8,461 bases of DNA from an uncultured beta proteobacterium (GTDB taxonomy: Bacteria; Pseudomonadota; Gammaproteobacteria; Burkholderiales; Burkholderiaceae_C), in NCBI GenBank assembly GCA_903920405.1, contig CAIXMC010000272.1, positions 1 to 8,461 of the forward strand, in the 5' to 3' direction. The notes below the pieces were generated by a model. It was not told the DNA's origin. It worked only from the letters and a program-made list of their open reading frames with translations, and ran no database searches. Shown here one piece after another: positions 1 through 6,581 of the stretch. How positions within the stretch are numbered: the stretch's first letter is position 1; each line of letters opens with the position of its first letter. The position numbers and the translations under genes are program-made.

Positions 1-1023
1 GCCGTGGGTGCGTGGCAAAACCCCATTGCGAATTTCAATGGGGCGAACGGTGCGGGTGTCTCGGCCATCAATGCGCGGTTCACCTGCCAAAATCTGACCA
101 CGAACCAAGCGAGCCTCAATATCAAACAGCATGGATTCAATCTTGACGGTATCAAATTCAACACCCTCAGCTTTCAAACCCGCCATCACATCAGCATAAG
201 CCGTTCGGCAGGCCTGCGTGCGAGCTTGTTTGTTGCGCAGTTGGTAAGCGGCTGCCAGTTTGTCTTTGGCCAGGTGCTCTACCTTGGCAATCAGGACATT
301 ATCTTTGGCGGGCGGTTGCCAATCCCACACAGGCTTGCCCGCATCTCGAACCAGTTCGTGAATGGCGTTGATGGCAATCACCCCTTGAGCGTGACCAAAC
401 ATCACAGCGCCAAGCATGATTTCTTCAGACAGTTGATCGGCTTCAGATTCAACCATCAGCACGGCAGTTTCAGTGCCCGCCACCACCAAATCCATTTGGC
501 TGCCCTTGCGCTGGATTTGACCGGGGTTAAGCACATACTCACCATTGATATATGCCACACGGGCAGCACCAATCGGGCCATTGAACGGCACACCACTGAT
601 GGACAGGGCGGCACTGACGGCAATCAGTGCGGCAATATCGGCATCGACTTCGGGGTTCAGTGACAGGGTATGAACCACCACTTGAATTTCGTTAAAGAAA
701 CCTTCGGGGAAAAGCGGACGAATGGGGCGGTCAATCAGACGACTCGTCAGCGTTTCAAACTCGCCGGGGCGGCCTTCGCGCTTGAAAAAACTGCCAGGGA
801 TTTTGCCAGCAGCATAAGATTTTTCAATGTAATCAACCGTTAATGGAAAAAAGTCTTGGTCGGGTTTGCTGTCAGTTTTGGCGACCACGGTGGCTAAAAC
901 CACTGTGCCGTCCATGTCTAGCAGGATGGCCGCGGTGGCTTGACGGGCGATTTCGCCGGTTTCCATGGTGACAGTGTGTTGCCCCCATTGAAAGGTTTTG
1001 GTGACTTTGTTAAACATGGTCAT
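1..1023 (-). CDS. pnp: Polyribonucleotide nucleotidyltransferase (PNPase), N-terminal 341 residues, runs off left edge
   Basis: PNPase is a phosphorolytic 3'-5' exoribonuclease of mRNA decay, usually part of the degradosome. The reading frame is open from the start codon to the window edge with no stop, so the 3' half lies outside. Visible family signatures are [14 protein letters not shown] at the N-terminus, [10 protein letters not shown] (about residues 77-86) and [13 protein letters not shown] (94-106) of the first RNase PH domain, and [18 protein letters not shown] from residue 317, which opens the second RNase PH domain. An ATG at 1023-1021 is preceded by AGGA at 9 bases, a better fit than the in-frame ATG at 1017 (15 bases). 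It follows rpsO, the classic rpsO-pnp order. An intrinsic terminator and two further hairpins lie in the spacer, so pnp probably has its own promoter and leader control. Identity is certain; the exact start is likely. Confidence 0.97.
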   Translation of the reverse strand, partial: MTMFNKVTKTFQWGQHTVTMETGEIARQATAAILLDMDGTVVLATVVAKTDSKPDQDFFPLTVDYIEKSYAAGKIPGSFFKREGRPGEFETLTSRLIDRPIRPLFPEGFFNEIQVVVHTLSLNPEVDADIAALIAVSAALSISGVPFNGPIGAARVAYINGEYVLNPGQIQRKGSQMDLVVAGTETAVLMVESEADQLSEEIMLGAVMFGHAQGVIAINAIHELVRDAGKPVWDWQPPAKDNVLIAKVEHLAKDKLAAAYQLRNKQARTQACRTAYADVMAGLKAEGVEFDTVKIESMLFDIEARLVRGQILAGEPRIDGRDTRTVRPIEIRNGVLPRTHG

Positions 1024-1041
1024 ATCAATATTTCCTGAGAT

Positions 1042-1066
1042 AAAAAATGATGGGAACTATCCCACC
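1042..1066 (-). promoter_or_regulatory. Terminator-like hairpin just upstream of the pnp ribosome binding site
   Basis: Read on the minus strand, GGTGGGA, loop TAGT and TCCCATC form a 7-base stem (one G-U pair), followed after one A by six T. This is the shape of a weak intrinsic terminator or attenuator, ending a few bases before the AGGA Shine-Dalgarno of pnp (1033-1036). PNPase genes are autoregulated through a leader hairpin in E. coli; whether this one acts in that way is inference. The loop region GATAGT also resembles a -10 hexamer, so a promoter reading is an alternative. Confidence 0.45.
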
Positions 1067-1102
1067 AAAAGCCAGAGGATCAAACACAACAGGCTACGAT
1101 GC

Positions 1103-1137
1103 CATTCCATAGCTTCACTTCAAATAGCTATGGAATG
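1103..1137 (-). promoter_or_regulatory. Perfect 11-bp stem-loop in the pnp leader
   Basis: CATTCCATAGC at 1103-1113 is perfectly complementary to GCTATGGAATG at 1127-1137, with a 13-base loop. There is no T-run behind it on either strand, so it is not an intrinsic terminator. Its place, between the rpsO terminator and the pnp start, matches where enterobacterial pnp leaders carry a double-stranded RNase III target used in autoregulation. That functional analogy is inferred; only the stem is seen. It could instead be a DNA operator. Confidence 0.5.
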
Positions 1138-1170
1138 ACACAGCTTCGCACCGTCATAGTCGTATCCCCC

Positions 1171-1198
1171 AAAAAAACGCCCGAAGAAATTCAGGCGT
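1171..1198 (-). terminator. Intrinsic (Rho-independent) terminator of rpsO
   Basis: On the minus strand ACGCCTGAA, loop TTTC and TTCGGGCGT make a 9-base stem with one G-U pair and a tetraloop, running straight into a T-tract (A-tract at 1171-1177 on the plus strand). This is a textbook intrinsic terminator. It lies about 120 bases after the rpsO stop, because repeat copy A (1200-1306) fills the space between stop and terminator. Confidence 0.85.
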
Positions 1199-1199
1199 C

Positions 1200-1306
1200 A
1201 GGATAGTGTCAATCATAAATTCCGCGCTAGGTCGTCAGAGTTAAAGATGCAATGCCAGTCACCCATCTGACAAGCCCAATGCGGAACTTATTATTGACCC
1301 TATCCT
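1200..1306 (+). repeat. Dispersed inverted-repeat element, copy A (107 bp, short form)
   Basis: The element starts AGGATAGTGTCAATCATAA and ends with the near-inverse, TTATTATTGACC then CTATCCT, giving arms of about 40 bases; 23 of the outermost 26 positions pair by my hand count. Its right arm (1265-1306) differs at about 4 of 42 positions from copy B (1764-1805) and also matches copy C (8049-8090). Compared with C it lacks about 55 bases of the centre, including the inner hairpin, but keeps the flanking GATGCAATGC block. It sits 11 bases after the rpsO stop and one base before the rpsO terminator stem. No clear target-site duplication is visible. Family not recognised. Confidence 0.8.
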
Positions 1307-1317
1307 TAGTGATGGAA

Positions 1318-1584
1318 TTACTTGCGCAGACCGAGTTTGGCAATCAATGCCACATAGCGGCCAGAATCTTTGGTCTTGAGGTAATCGAGCAGCTTGCGAC
1401 GGCGGCTGACCATACGCAACAAACCCCGGCGACCGTGGTGATCTTTGGCATGGATTTTGAAGTGGGGGGTAAGTTCGTTAATACGAGCCGTGAGCAGCGA
1501 AACCTGAACTTCTGGACTACCGGTGTCACCGGCGTGGCGTGCGTTGTCTAAAACAACAGCGGCCTTGATGCTAGATGCAATCAT
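1318..1584 (-). CDS. rpsO: 30S ribosomal protein S15
   Basis: The 88-residue product has the usual S15 length and typical sequence: a [20 protein letters not shown] core, then [20 protein letters not shown] and a lysine/arginine-rich end. S15 binds 16S rRNA early in assembly of the small subunit platform. The ATG at 1584 is preceded by AGGA with a 9-base gap. The gene lies between a DciA-like gene upstream and pnp downstream on the same strand. A leader hairpin (1614-1640) suggests the autogenous translational control known for S15 in several bacteria. The mRNA ends at the terminator at 1171-1198 after reading through repeat copy A, so a structured element forms part of its 3' UTR. Confidence 0.98.
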   Translation of the reverse strand: MIASSIKAAVVLDNARHAGDTGSPEVQVSLLTARINELTPHFKIHAKDHHGRRGLLRMVSRRRKLLDYLKTKDSGRYVALIAKLGLRK

Positions 1585-1592
1585 GGGGGTTA

Positions 1593-1640
1593 TTCCTGAG
1601 GGTTAATGACTTGCGTCAGGCGGTGGAAGTGTGCCTGACG
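1593..1640 (-). promoter_or_regulatory. rpsO leader stem-loop, candidate S15 autoregulatory site
   Basis: In the rpsO mRNA, CGTCAGGC (1640-1633) pairs perfectly with GCCTGACG (1621-1614) around an 11-base loop. The loop contains UUCC, complementary to GGAA of the rpsO Shine-Dalgarno (1596-1593), so a small pseudoknot hiding the ribosome site is possible. There is no T-run after the stem, which argues against a terminator. S15 is known to repress its own translation through leader structures that differ between bacterial groups; assigning this hairpin to that role is inference. Confidence 0.5.
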
Positions 1641-1717
1641 TGCTGGATTTTTGCGAAGTTTGCAAAGAGACGGAGTGTAGCGGATGGAGTATCTTCGGTG
1701 ATGACAACTGGAACTTG

Positions 1718-1850
1718 TATGTGGCTGGGCCACATAAGATTTGTAACGACGCAGTACGCCCAAATCTGACAAGCCAAATGCGGAACTTATTACTGACCAC
1801 ATCCTAAGGAAGCCCGCTTTTGGCCGTCAGCGTGGGGATGCAACGCCAGG
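1718..1850 (+). repeat. Dispersed inverted-repeat element, rearranged copy B
   Basis: An inner hairpin (TATGTGGC at 1718-1725, loop TGG, GCCACATA at 1729-1736) is followed by the right half of the element up to ATCCT at 1805. Bases 1729-1805 align with 8012-8090 of copy C with one 2-base gap and about 5 substitutions. No matching left arm is visible upstream. Instead, right after the end, 1811-1850 carry left-arm inner sequence (TTTGGCCGTCAG, then GGGATGCAACGCC) in the same orientation, as in 7956-7985 of copy C. The copy is therefore broken or recombined. Its last part overlaps the 3' end of the dciA-like gene. Confidence 0.7.
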
Positions 1851-2171
1851 AGGCTGTAGGACTTGGAATGAATGGTGACTGACCTTAAGCCGTATGGCAT
1901 TGACGCCAAGCTCTTTGACGCGCAGATGTGCTTCGAGGGCGGGCAGGAGCTGGCGCAGTTTGGCGGCAGTGTTGTTGTTGTTCAATATCAAACACCAGGA
2001 TTTTTCTTCAATCGGGCCTGCCTTGATACCTGCTCGCAAGGACTCGGGAATCAACCCTGAAATGGCTTGTAGTCTGGTACTGGATTCACGTTGCTGATCC
2101 ATCAGTTTGGCCAAATCAGGATTGCTTTGGCTAGCTTGCAGCAAGGTCATAGGCGCGTGGTGGCGGTTCAT
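1827..2171 (-). CDS. dciA: DUF721 / DciA-like protein
   Basis: The product has about 114 residues. The segment from LIPESLRAGIKAGPI through KSWCLILNNNNTAAKLRQLLPALEAHL to VNAIRLKV matches the DUF721 proteins I recall from Comamonadaceae. DUF721 includes DciA, which helps load the replicative helicase DnaB at the origin in bacteria lacking DnaC; that role is known for the family and inferred here. Start choice is uncertain: ATG at 2171 or GTG at 2177, neither with a convincing Shine-Dalgarno. The C-terminal end is odd. The codons for about the last six to eight residues (through GVASPR) and the TGA stop lie inside repeat copy B, so the insertion seems to have replaced the native end. Upstream is an AT-rich spacer; downstream is rpsO on the same strand. 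Confidence 0.75.
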   Translation of the reverse strand: MNRHHAPMTLLQASQSNPDLAKLMDQQRESSTRLQAISGLIPESLRAGIKAGPIEEKSWCLILNNNNTAAKLRQLLPALEAHLRVKELGVNAIRLKVSHHSFQVLQPPGVASPR

Positions 2172-2383
2172 GGGCACTGGTTCAGTTCAATGAATTGTAT
2201 AAACTATTGTTTTTAAAAACTTAGTAGAAATTAATAGGGTGATATCGACTGAAAAAAACCAGATTTGACCAAAGCCCTTTCCAGTGTTTTGGCATTGCAA
2301 GATAAAACAACTTATTTTGATATTTTATTTTCATATTTTAAATCAATAGTTTAAATGAGTCATCAAACTAAACCAGTCCCACT
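2172..2383. other. AT-rich spacer between galE and the dciA-like gene
   Basis: This stretch is clearly richer in A and T than its surroundings and has no plausible gene. It should hold the promoter of the dciA-like gene on the minus strand, but several AT-rich hexamers compete and I cannot pick one. A perfect 12-base palindrome, GTTTTTAAAAAC, lies at 2209-2220. No good intrinsic terminator for galE is visible; the only candidate is a weak CAGTC/GACTG pairing around the galE stop. Confidence 0.5.
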
Positions 2384-3382
2384 CTACCTTGCAGACTGAA
2401 ATTTCCAGGTGCTCACACACATGTCATCAAGGGTTCTGGATGCTTTCCATTTCAATTCTGTCGCTGCCTTGGCGGCTTGGGCGTAGCAGCTTGCAATGTC
2501 GCCCGCACGACGCGGTGCAATGTGATAAGGCACTTCTTTACCACTCGCAGCTTCGAAGGCTTTGACCATTTCAAGAACACTGTAGCCTTGACCTGTGCCC
2601 AAATTAAAGGTGTGCAGTGGTTGCGTGCTACGGGACAAGGCCTGTAGTGCAGCCAGATGGCCTGATGCAAGGTCTGTCACATGAATGTAGTCACGAACAC
2701 CTGTTCCGTCAGGAGTGGGATAGTCGTTACCGAACACGTTCAGGTAAGGCAGTTTGCCAGCAGCCACACGGGCAATGTAGGGCATGAGATTGTTGGGAAT
2801 GCCATTGGGGTCTTCACCAATCAGACCGCTGTCGTGCGCACCGACGGGATTGAAATAGCGCAGACGGGCGATGCGCCACTGGGCATCAGATTGCGCCACA
2901 TCGGCCAACATGTCTTCAATGTGCAATTTGCTTCGGCCATAGGGGTTGGTGACGCTGGTGGGGTGACTCTCATCCAGTGGCAAATAGCGGGGGTCGCCAT
3001 AAACGGTTGCGCTGCTGCTAAACACCAAGGTTTTGATGTCGGTCGCCTGCATGGCCAAAAGCAGACTGATACTTCCCGACACGTTGTTATCGTAATACGC
3101 AATGGGCATCTCGACCGATTCACCCACGGCTTTGAGGCCTGCAAAGTGAATCACTGCGGTGATGTGATGTTCTTGCAGTGTTTTAATCAGCAACGGGGTG
3201 TCGCGAACGTCGCCCTGCACAAAGGGTAAACGCTGCTGCGTGATGGTTTGCAGACGATCCACCACGTCAGGGTGACTGTTGCAAAGGTTGTCATACAGCA
3301 CAACCTGATGGTTGGCCTGGGTCAATGCCACTGCAGTGTGGCAGCCAATGTAGCCGGTGCCGCCGGTCAGTAATACGTTCAC
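2384..3382 (-). CDS. galE: UDP-glucose 4-epimerase
   Basis: GalE interconverts UDP-glucose and UDP-galactose with bound NAD, supplying galactose for surface polysaccharides and the Leloir pathway. The 332-residue product is close to the E. coli length (338). It has the NAD-binding glycine motif TGGTGYIG (residues 6-13), SSSATVYG (122-129) with the catalytic serine, and Y148-x3-K152 in YGRSK, the epimerase/short-chain dehydrogenase catalytic pair. RYFNPVGAH and the C-terminal region around [13 protein letters not shown] are also typical. The start is the GTG at 3382-3380, because the Rossmann fold begins at once and an AAGGA lies about 5 bases upstream; a longer upstream frame would only read into miaB. 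The GTG overlaps the miaB TGA by 4 bases (GTGA), so translation is probably coupled to miaB. Confidence 0.95.
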   Translation of the reverse strand: MNVLLTGGTGYIGCHTAVALTQANHQVVLYDNLCNSHPDVVDRLQTITQQRLPFVQGDVRDTPLLIKTLQEHHITAVIHFAGLKAVGESVEMPIAYYDNNVSGSISLLLAMQATDIKTLVFSSSATVYGDPRYLPLDESHPTSVTNPYGRSKLHIEDMLADVAQSDAQWRIARLRYFNPVGAHDSGLIGEDPNGIPNNLMPYIARVAAGKLPYLNVFGNDYPTPDGTGVRDYIHVTDLASGHLAALQALSRSTQPLHTFNLGTGQGYSVLEMVKAFEAASGKEVPYHIAPRRAGDIASCYAQAAKAATELKWKASRTLDDMCVSTWKFQSAR

Positions 3383-4731
3383 TTGATTCCTTGGGTTGAT
3401 AAAAATAACATGGAGGGGGCATTCAGCCTGGTCAACTCTCCTCGCAATGTAAACGTGCGAGTTTCTGTGATGCGCACATCCACCATCTGCCCCACCAAAT
3501 CTGCAGGGCCAACAAAATTGACCACACGGTTGCACTCTGTTCTGCCCATCAGTTCACTGCTGTCACGTCGGGATGTTCCTTCTACCAAAATGCGCTGTAC
3601 CGTGCCAACACGCCTTTGGCTGATGTGCTCAACGTTTTGGTTGATGACACTTTGCAGATGCCTGAGACGGCGCAGTTTGATCTCACGCGGGGTATCGTCC
3701 TCCAAATTGGCCGCAGGTGTGCCCGGGCGTGGGCTGTAAATAAAGCTGAAGCTGTTGTCAAATTCAATCTCGTCAATCAGTCGCATAAGCTGATCAAAGT
3801 CATCTTCGGTTTCACCAGGAAAACCCACAATAAAGTCACTGCTGATGACCATGTCAGGGCGGATGGCACGCAGTTTGCGCACGATGCTCTTGTATTGCAA
3901 AACGGTATAGCCACGTTGCATGGCGGCCAATAGACGATCGGATCCGTGTTGCACTGGCAGATGCAGGTGGCTGGCGAGCTTGGGCAATTGTTCGAAAGTC
4001 GCGATGAGGGACGGCGTAAACGCTTTGGGGTGGCTGGTGACAAAGCGAATGCGCTCAATGCCGGCAAGCCCCGACACTTCCCGGAGCAGCATGGCAAGGT
4101 CAGCCGTTGGGTTTGCGGGGGGTCTCCAGGCATTGACGTTCTGGCCTAGCAGTGTGATTTCTTTGACACCCTGACTGGCCAAACCGGCGACTTCCACCAG
4201 AATGTCTGCCATTGGGCGACTGACCTCTTCACCGCGTGTGTAGGGTACTACGCAATAGCTACAGTAATTGGAGCAGCCTTCCATGATGCTGACAAACGCG
4301 CTGGCTCCCTTGGCGTGTGCAGGTGGCAGGTGGTCAAACTTTTCAATCTCTGGAAAGCTGATATCAACCTGTGACCGTTTGAGCCGAACACGATCGAGGA
4401 GCATCTGTGGCAGCCGGTGCAGGGTTTGCGGTCCAAACACCACATCAACAAAAGGCATACGCAAGATGATGGCAGCCCCTTGCTGGCTGGCCACACAGCC
4501 GCCCACTGCAACCAATGCGCTTGTCAAGTGTCTGACGCGACCCAAGTCAGAAAACACTTTTTCTTGCGCCTTTTCACGAACCGAGCAGGTATTGAACACA
4601 ATCAGATCGGCCTCTTCAACATCGTCAGTCAGTTGGTAAGCGTTATCTGCACACAGCACATCTCGAATTTTGTCGGAGTCGTACTCGTTCATCTGGCAGC
4701 CATACGTTTTAATGAATACTTTTTTACTCAT
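3379..4731 (-). CDS. miaB: tRNA-2-methylthio-N6-dimethylallyladenosine synthase MiaB
   Basis: MiaB is a radical-SAM methylthiotransferase that adds the 2-methylthio group to i6A37 next to the anticodon of some tRNAs. The 450-residue product has all expected parts. The N-terminal UPF0004 domain carries the auxiliary cluster cysteines C12 (KTYGCQMN), C49 (NTCSVRE) and C79 (VGGCVA). The radical-SAM core carries CSNYCSYC (C153, C157, C160), and a C-terminal TRAM domain spans about 373-433. Length is slightly below the E. coli enzyme (474). The ATG at 4731 gives the usual [15 protein letters not shown] start, but no strong Shine-Dalgarno precedes it. It is followed by galE with a 4-base overlap; in relatives I recall miaB being followed by phoH and ybeY, so this neighbour is unusual. 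Confidence 0.97.
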   Translation of the reverse strand: MSKKVFIKTYGCQMNEYDSDKIRDVLCADNAYQLTDDVEEADLIVFNTCSVREKAQEKVFSDLGRVRHLTSALVAVGGCVASQQGAAIILRMPFVDVVFGPQTLHRLPQMLLDRVRLKRSQVDISFPEIEKFDHLPPAHAKGASAFVSIMEGCSNYCSYCVVPYTRGEEVSRPMADILVEVAGLASQGVKEITLLGQNVNAWRPPANPTADLAMLLREVSGLAGIERIRFVTSHPKAFTPSLIATFEQLPKLASHLHLPVQHGSDRLLAAMQRGYTVLQYKSIVRKLRAIRPDMVISSDFIVGFPGETEDDFDQLMRLIDEIEFDNSFSFIYSPRPGTPAANLEDDTPREIKLRRLRHLQSVINQNVEHISQRRVGTVQRILVEGTSRRDSSELMGRTECNRVVNFVGPADLVGQMVDVRITETRTFTLRGELTRLNAPSMLFLSTQGIK

Positions 4732-4740
4732 GGTGAAATG

Positions 4741-4790
4741 CTATTGTAATAGTAGCTATCAACGCTTGATGGATAAGCGCTAGAGGCATT
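4741..4790 (-). repeat. Comamonadaceae-type intergenic hairpin repeat upstream of miaB
   Basis: AACGCTT (4761-4767) and AAGCGCT (4775-4781) pair around a 7-base loop, followed by a TAGAGGCATTTTT tail. CTATT-GT-AATAG at 4741-4752 is a further small palindrome. The core, GCCTCTAGCGCTTATCCATC on the minus strand, resembles a short intergenic repeat I remember from Acidovorax, Polaromonas and Rhodoferax genomes, usually near gene ends or starts. That family link is from memory and unverified. It lies between the secreted-protein gene and miaB and could form a hairpin in their shared transcript. Confidence 0.5.
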
Positions 4791-4817
4791 TTTCTTATCT
4801 ATTTTTATGCCGAAACA

Positions 4818-5273
4818 TCAGCGCGGAATAGACGTGGGCAAGGGGTCAAACTGCGTTTTGCCGTCATCGGTTTTAGGCTGGTCGGCTTCCGACTCAAAAG
4901 TGATATTGGTAACAGTCCCCACGTCGTTGCGTTGTAGCTCTTGCTCGTTCAAAATCCAAACATCATGCAGCATGCCCTGACCGTCGCGAACAAAATTGAC
5001 CAAAAGACGCTGCCCTACCAAAGTGCCTGAGAGCACAATCAAATTGTTCACGCCTTTGATGCGCGCGCCCGGCGATAGCCTGGCCGGCTCGCCGTTGATC
5101 AGCACCATGGGGGGTTCGGTCACCTCCAGCACACCGCGCAGCGCGTTGGCCGGAAACAAGCGCACAGCCGTTTGCGCCGGGCTGACTGTGGTGAGCAGCA
5201 GCACCATTCCCGTAAGCACTGCAGTTCGCAAATGGATGAAAAGAGTGTCAAGAATAGAAAGGTAGAACTTCAT
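4818..5273 (-). CDS. Secreted or periplasmic protein of unknown function
   Basis: The 151-residue product begins with a short charged part and a hydrophobic stretch (about 17-31), ending near SPAQTA, which looks like a signal peptide cut around residues 34-36. The mature part, RLFPANALRGVLEVTEPPMVLINGEPARLSPGARIKG continued by a hydrophobic LIVLSGTLVGQRLLVNFV, looks like a compact beta-rich domain. The end is acidic and polar and finishes with FDPLPTSIPR. I recall similar conserved hypothetical proteins in Comamonadaceae but know no function. The ATG overlaps the TGA of the upstream REC-GGDEF gene (ATGA) and has no Shine-Dalgarno of its own, suggesting coupled translation. That arrangement hints at a link to the regulator, but only as inference. 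Confidence 0.8.
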   Translation of the reverse strand: MKFYLSILDTLFIHLRTAVLTGMVLLLTTVSPAQTAVRLFPANALRGVLEVTEPPMVLINGEPARLSPGARIKGVNNLIVLSGTLVGQRLLVNFVRDGQGMLHDVWILNEQELQRNDVGTVTNITFESEADQPKTDDGKTQFDPLPTSIPR

Positions 5274-6214
5274 GCTAACGTGACGGCGCAGTTGCGCCCC
5301 TGTTGTTTGGCTTGGTAGAGCCGTGCATCCGCCTGACGAAACATGGCAACCAATGCACCAGATGCTTTTTCCATCCAGTCACCCCCCACCGAAATGGTGA
5401 CCTGGCGCCAATCATCGTTTTTCTCATGTTCAATGGCCAATGCACGAACCTCTTGCACAATGGACTGCGCCAGTGCAGTCAGCGATGACTCAGAAACATG
5501 GGGCGCCATCACCGCAAATTCCTCACCGCCATAACGCGCTACGAAGGCATCGGTGGTTTGCTCTTGGGTAGTATTGAACTGACGAACCACTTTATCTATT
5601 GCCAATGCCACGTGACGCAGGCAATCATCACCCGATTGGTGACCATAACGGTCGTTGTAATTTTTGAAGTTATCAATGTCAAGCATCAAAACGCCAAAGG
5701 AACGGTGTCCTGTCGCGGCTTGCGTCCACAGGTTGTCAGCACGTATATCCATACTTCGGCGATTGCACAATCCCGTCAGACCATCAAAACTTGCTAAATT
5801 CTGCAATTTTTGATTGGCACGTGTCAAACTTTGCCGCAGCGACGCAATGCGGCTCATAGCCTTCATCTTGGCATTCAGCACAGGCTCTGGCACATACTTG
5901 GACATAAAGTCATCACCGCCAGCCTCAATGGCTGTGACCAGGTTTTCAGCCGTGTCAGATGATGTCAAAAAGAGGATGGGTGTCCACGCCCACTGCTGTG
6001 TCGCTTCAATCGCACGGATACGGTTGGCTGCTTCAAAACCATTCATGACGGGCATTTCAACATCCATCAAAACCAGGTCGGGCGCTTCTTTGGCAAACAT
6101 CTCAACGCCGACTTGCCCATTGGCGGCAGAGACAACGTCGTAGCCATAACTGGCCAGCCGCGAGGTCATCACCATCACCACGGACCGGGCATCATCGACC
6201 AACAAAATTTTCAT
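5270..6214 (-). CDS. Response regulator with GGDEF domain (REC-GGDEF diguanylate cyclase)
   Basis: The 314-residue product has an N-terminal receiver domain (about 1-120): acidic D7/D8, phospho-acceptor D51 in LVLMDVEMP, T84 and K106. A short helical linker (SLRQSLTRANQKLQNLAS) leads to a C-terminal GGDEF domain (about 140-314) with DGLTGLCNRR, LDIDNFKNYNDRYGH and the signature GGEEF at 229-233. It should make cyclic di-GMP from GTP when phosphorylated, as for PleD/WspR-type regulators. The canonical RxxD inhibitory site upstream of GGEEF is absent (TTDAFVA there), so product inhibition may be weak. The start ATG has GAAGG 7 bases upstream. No histidine kinase is encoded nearby, so it is an orphan regulator in this window. 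It lies 34 bases after the small Trp-rich gene and overlaps the secreted-protein gene by 4 bases. Confidence 0.93.
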   Translation of the reverse strand: MKILLVDDARSVVMVMTSRLASYGYDVVSAANGQVGVEMFAKEAPDLVLMDVEMPVMNGFEAANRIRAIEATQQWAWTPILFLTSSDTAENLVTAIEAGGDDFMSKYVPEPVLNAKMKAMSRIASLRQSLTRANQKLQNLASFDGLTGLCNRRSMDIRADNLWTQAATGHRSFGVLMLDIDNFKNYNDRYGHQSGDDCLRHVALAIDKVVRQFNTTQEQTTDAFVARYGGEEFAVMAPHVSESSLTALAQSIVQEVRALAIEHEKNDDWRQVTISVGGDWMEKASGALVAMFRQADARLYQAKQQGRNCAVTLA

Positions 6215-6248
6215 TGAATTGCCTTCTTACGGTAAACGCTTGTCGTGA

Positions 6249-6491
6249 TTAACGCCTGCTGCGATTGATGCTGCTTAAATTGTCCTTGATTCGTGCACGA
6301 CGCTCTTCACATTTTTTACTTTCATGTTCCATAGCTTTGCGTTTGGTGTAACCAGTGTAATCTGCCCACTGCCACCACACCACGGCCAGCACAAAAGGCA
6401 ACAACACCAGCCACCATGACCAAAGGGCGACAGGCCCTAACTCCAACCATTTCATGACCAATAACACCAAACCCAACCCCATTAAATACAT
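6249..6491 (-). CDS. Small Trp-rich membrane protein
   Basis: The 80-residue protein has two hydrophobic segments (about 3-17 and 22-42) with seven tryptophans (W15, W24, W26, W27, W39, W40, W42), then a charged cytoplasmic-looking tail containing ADYTGYTKRKAME. This pattern matches the small Trp-rich protein family (TIGR04438, from memory) of Burkholderiales, whose function is unknown. I chose the ATG at 6491 because AGGA lies 7 bases upstream and the family starts MYLM/MYF; an in-frame ATG at 6518 would add nine residues and lose that site. It is probably the first gene of the minus-strand group running to galE, divergent from the cytochrome c gene. Confidence 0.85.
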   Translation of the reverse strand: MYLMGLGLVLLVMKWLELGPVALWSWWLVLLPFVLAVVWWQWADYTGYTKRKAMEHESKKCEERRARIKDNLSSINRSRR

Positions 6492-6581
6492 GGCTACTTC
6501 CTGAATGTTAAAACACAACCGTCATCCACTCACCCTAAAATGGCGTTGAACGAAATCATCACATCATACAAGGACACTGCC
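6492..6581. promoter_or_regulatory. Divergent promoter region between the Trp-rich protein and cytochrome c genes
   Basis: About 90 bases separate the two divergent starts, so promoters for both groups should lie here. TAAAAT at 6536-6541 resembles a plus-strand -10 box at a reasonable distance from the cytochrome start, but no good -35 partner is visible. No clear minus-strand promoter was found. The AAGGA of the cytochrome gene (6570-6574) and the AGGA of the Trp-rich gene mark the ribosome sites at either end. The call rests mainly on gene layout. Confidence 0.4.

Noticed and set aside
4..663. Long plus-strand reading frame of 219 codons
   Set aside because: It lies opposite pnp, whose minus-strand frame gives clear PNPase motifs; the plus-strand product has no recognisable features.
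1200..1306. ERIC or classic REP element
   Set aside because: The arms do not resemble the ERIC or REP consensus I know, and the fold is longer than a REP unit.
1252..1551. Plus-strand reading frame opposite rpsO
   Set aside because: Shadow of the ribosomal S15 gene, which is certain on the minus strand.
1641..1710. rpsO promoter with TTGTCA and TACACT
   Set aside because: The hexamers exist on the minus strand but are about 22 bases apart, too far for a normal sigma-70 promoter.
1590..1802. Short minus-strand frames across the dciA-rpsO spacer
   Set aside because: They run through repeat copy B and the rpsO leader, lack ribosome sites and resemble no protein.
2681..3229. Plus-strand reading frame of 182 codons opposite galE
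   Set aside because: galE motifs on the minus strand cover it fully; no sign of a real overlapping gene.
5285..5298. GGCGCA-GT-TGCGCC palindrome
   Set aside because: It lies in the coding end of the GGDEF gene, has a two-base centre and no T-run, and is likely chance from codons.
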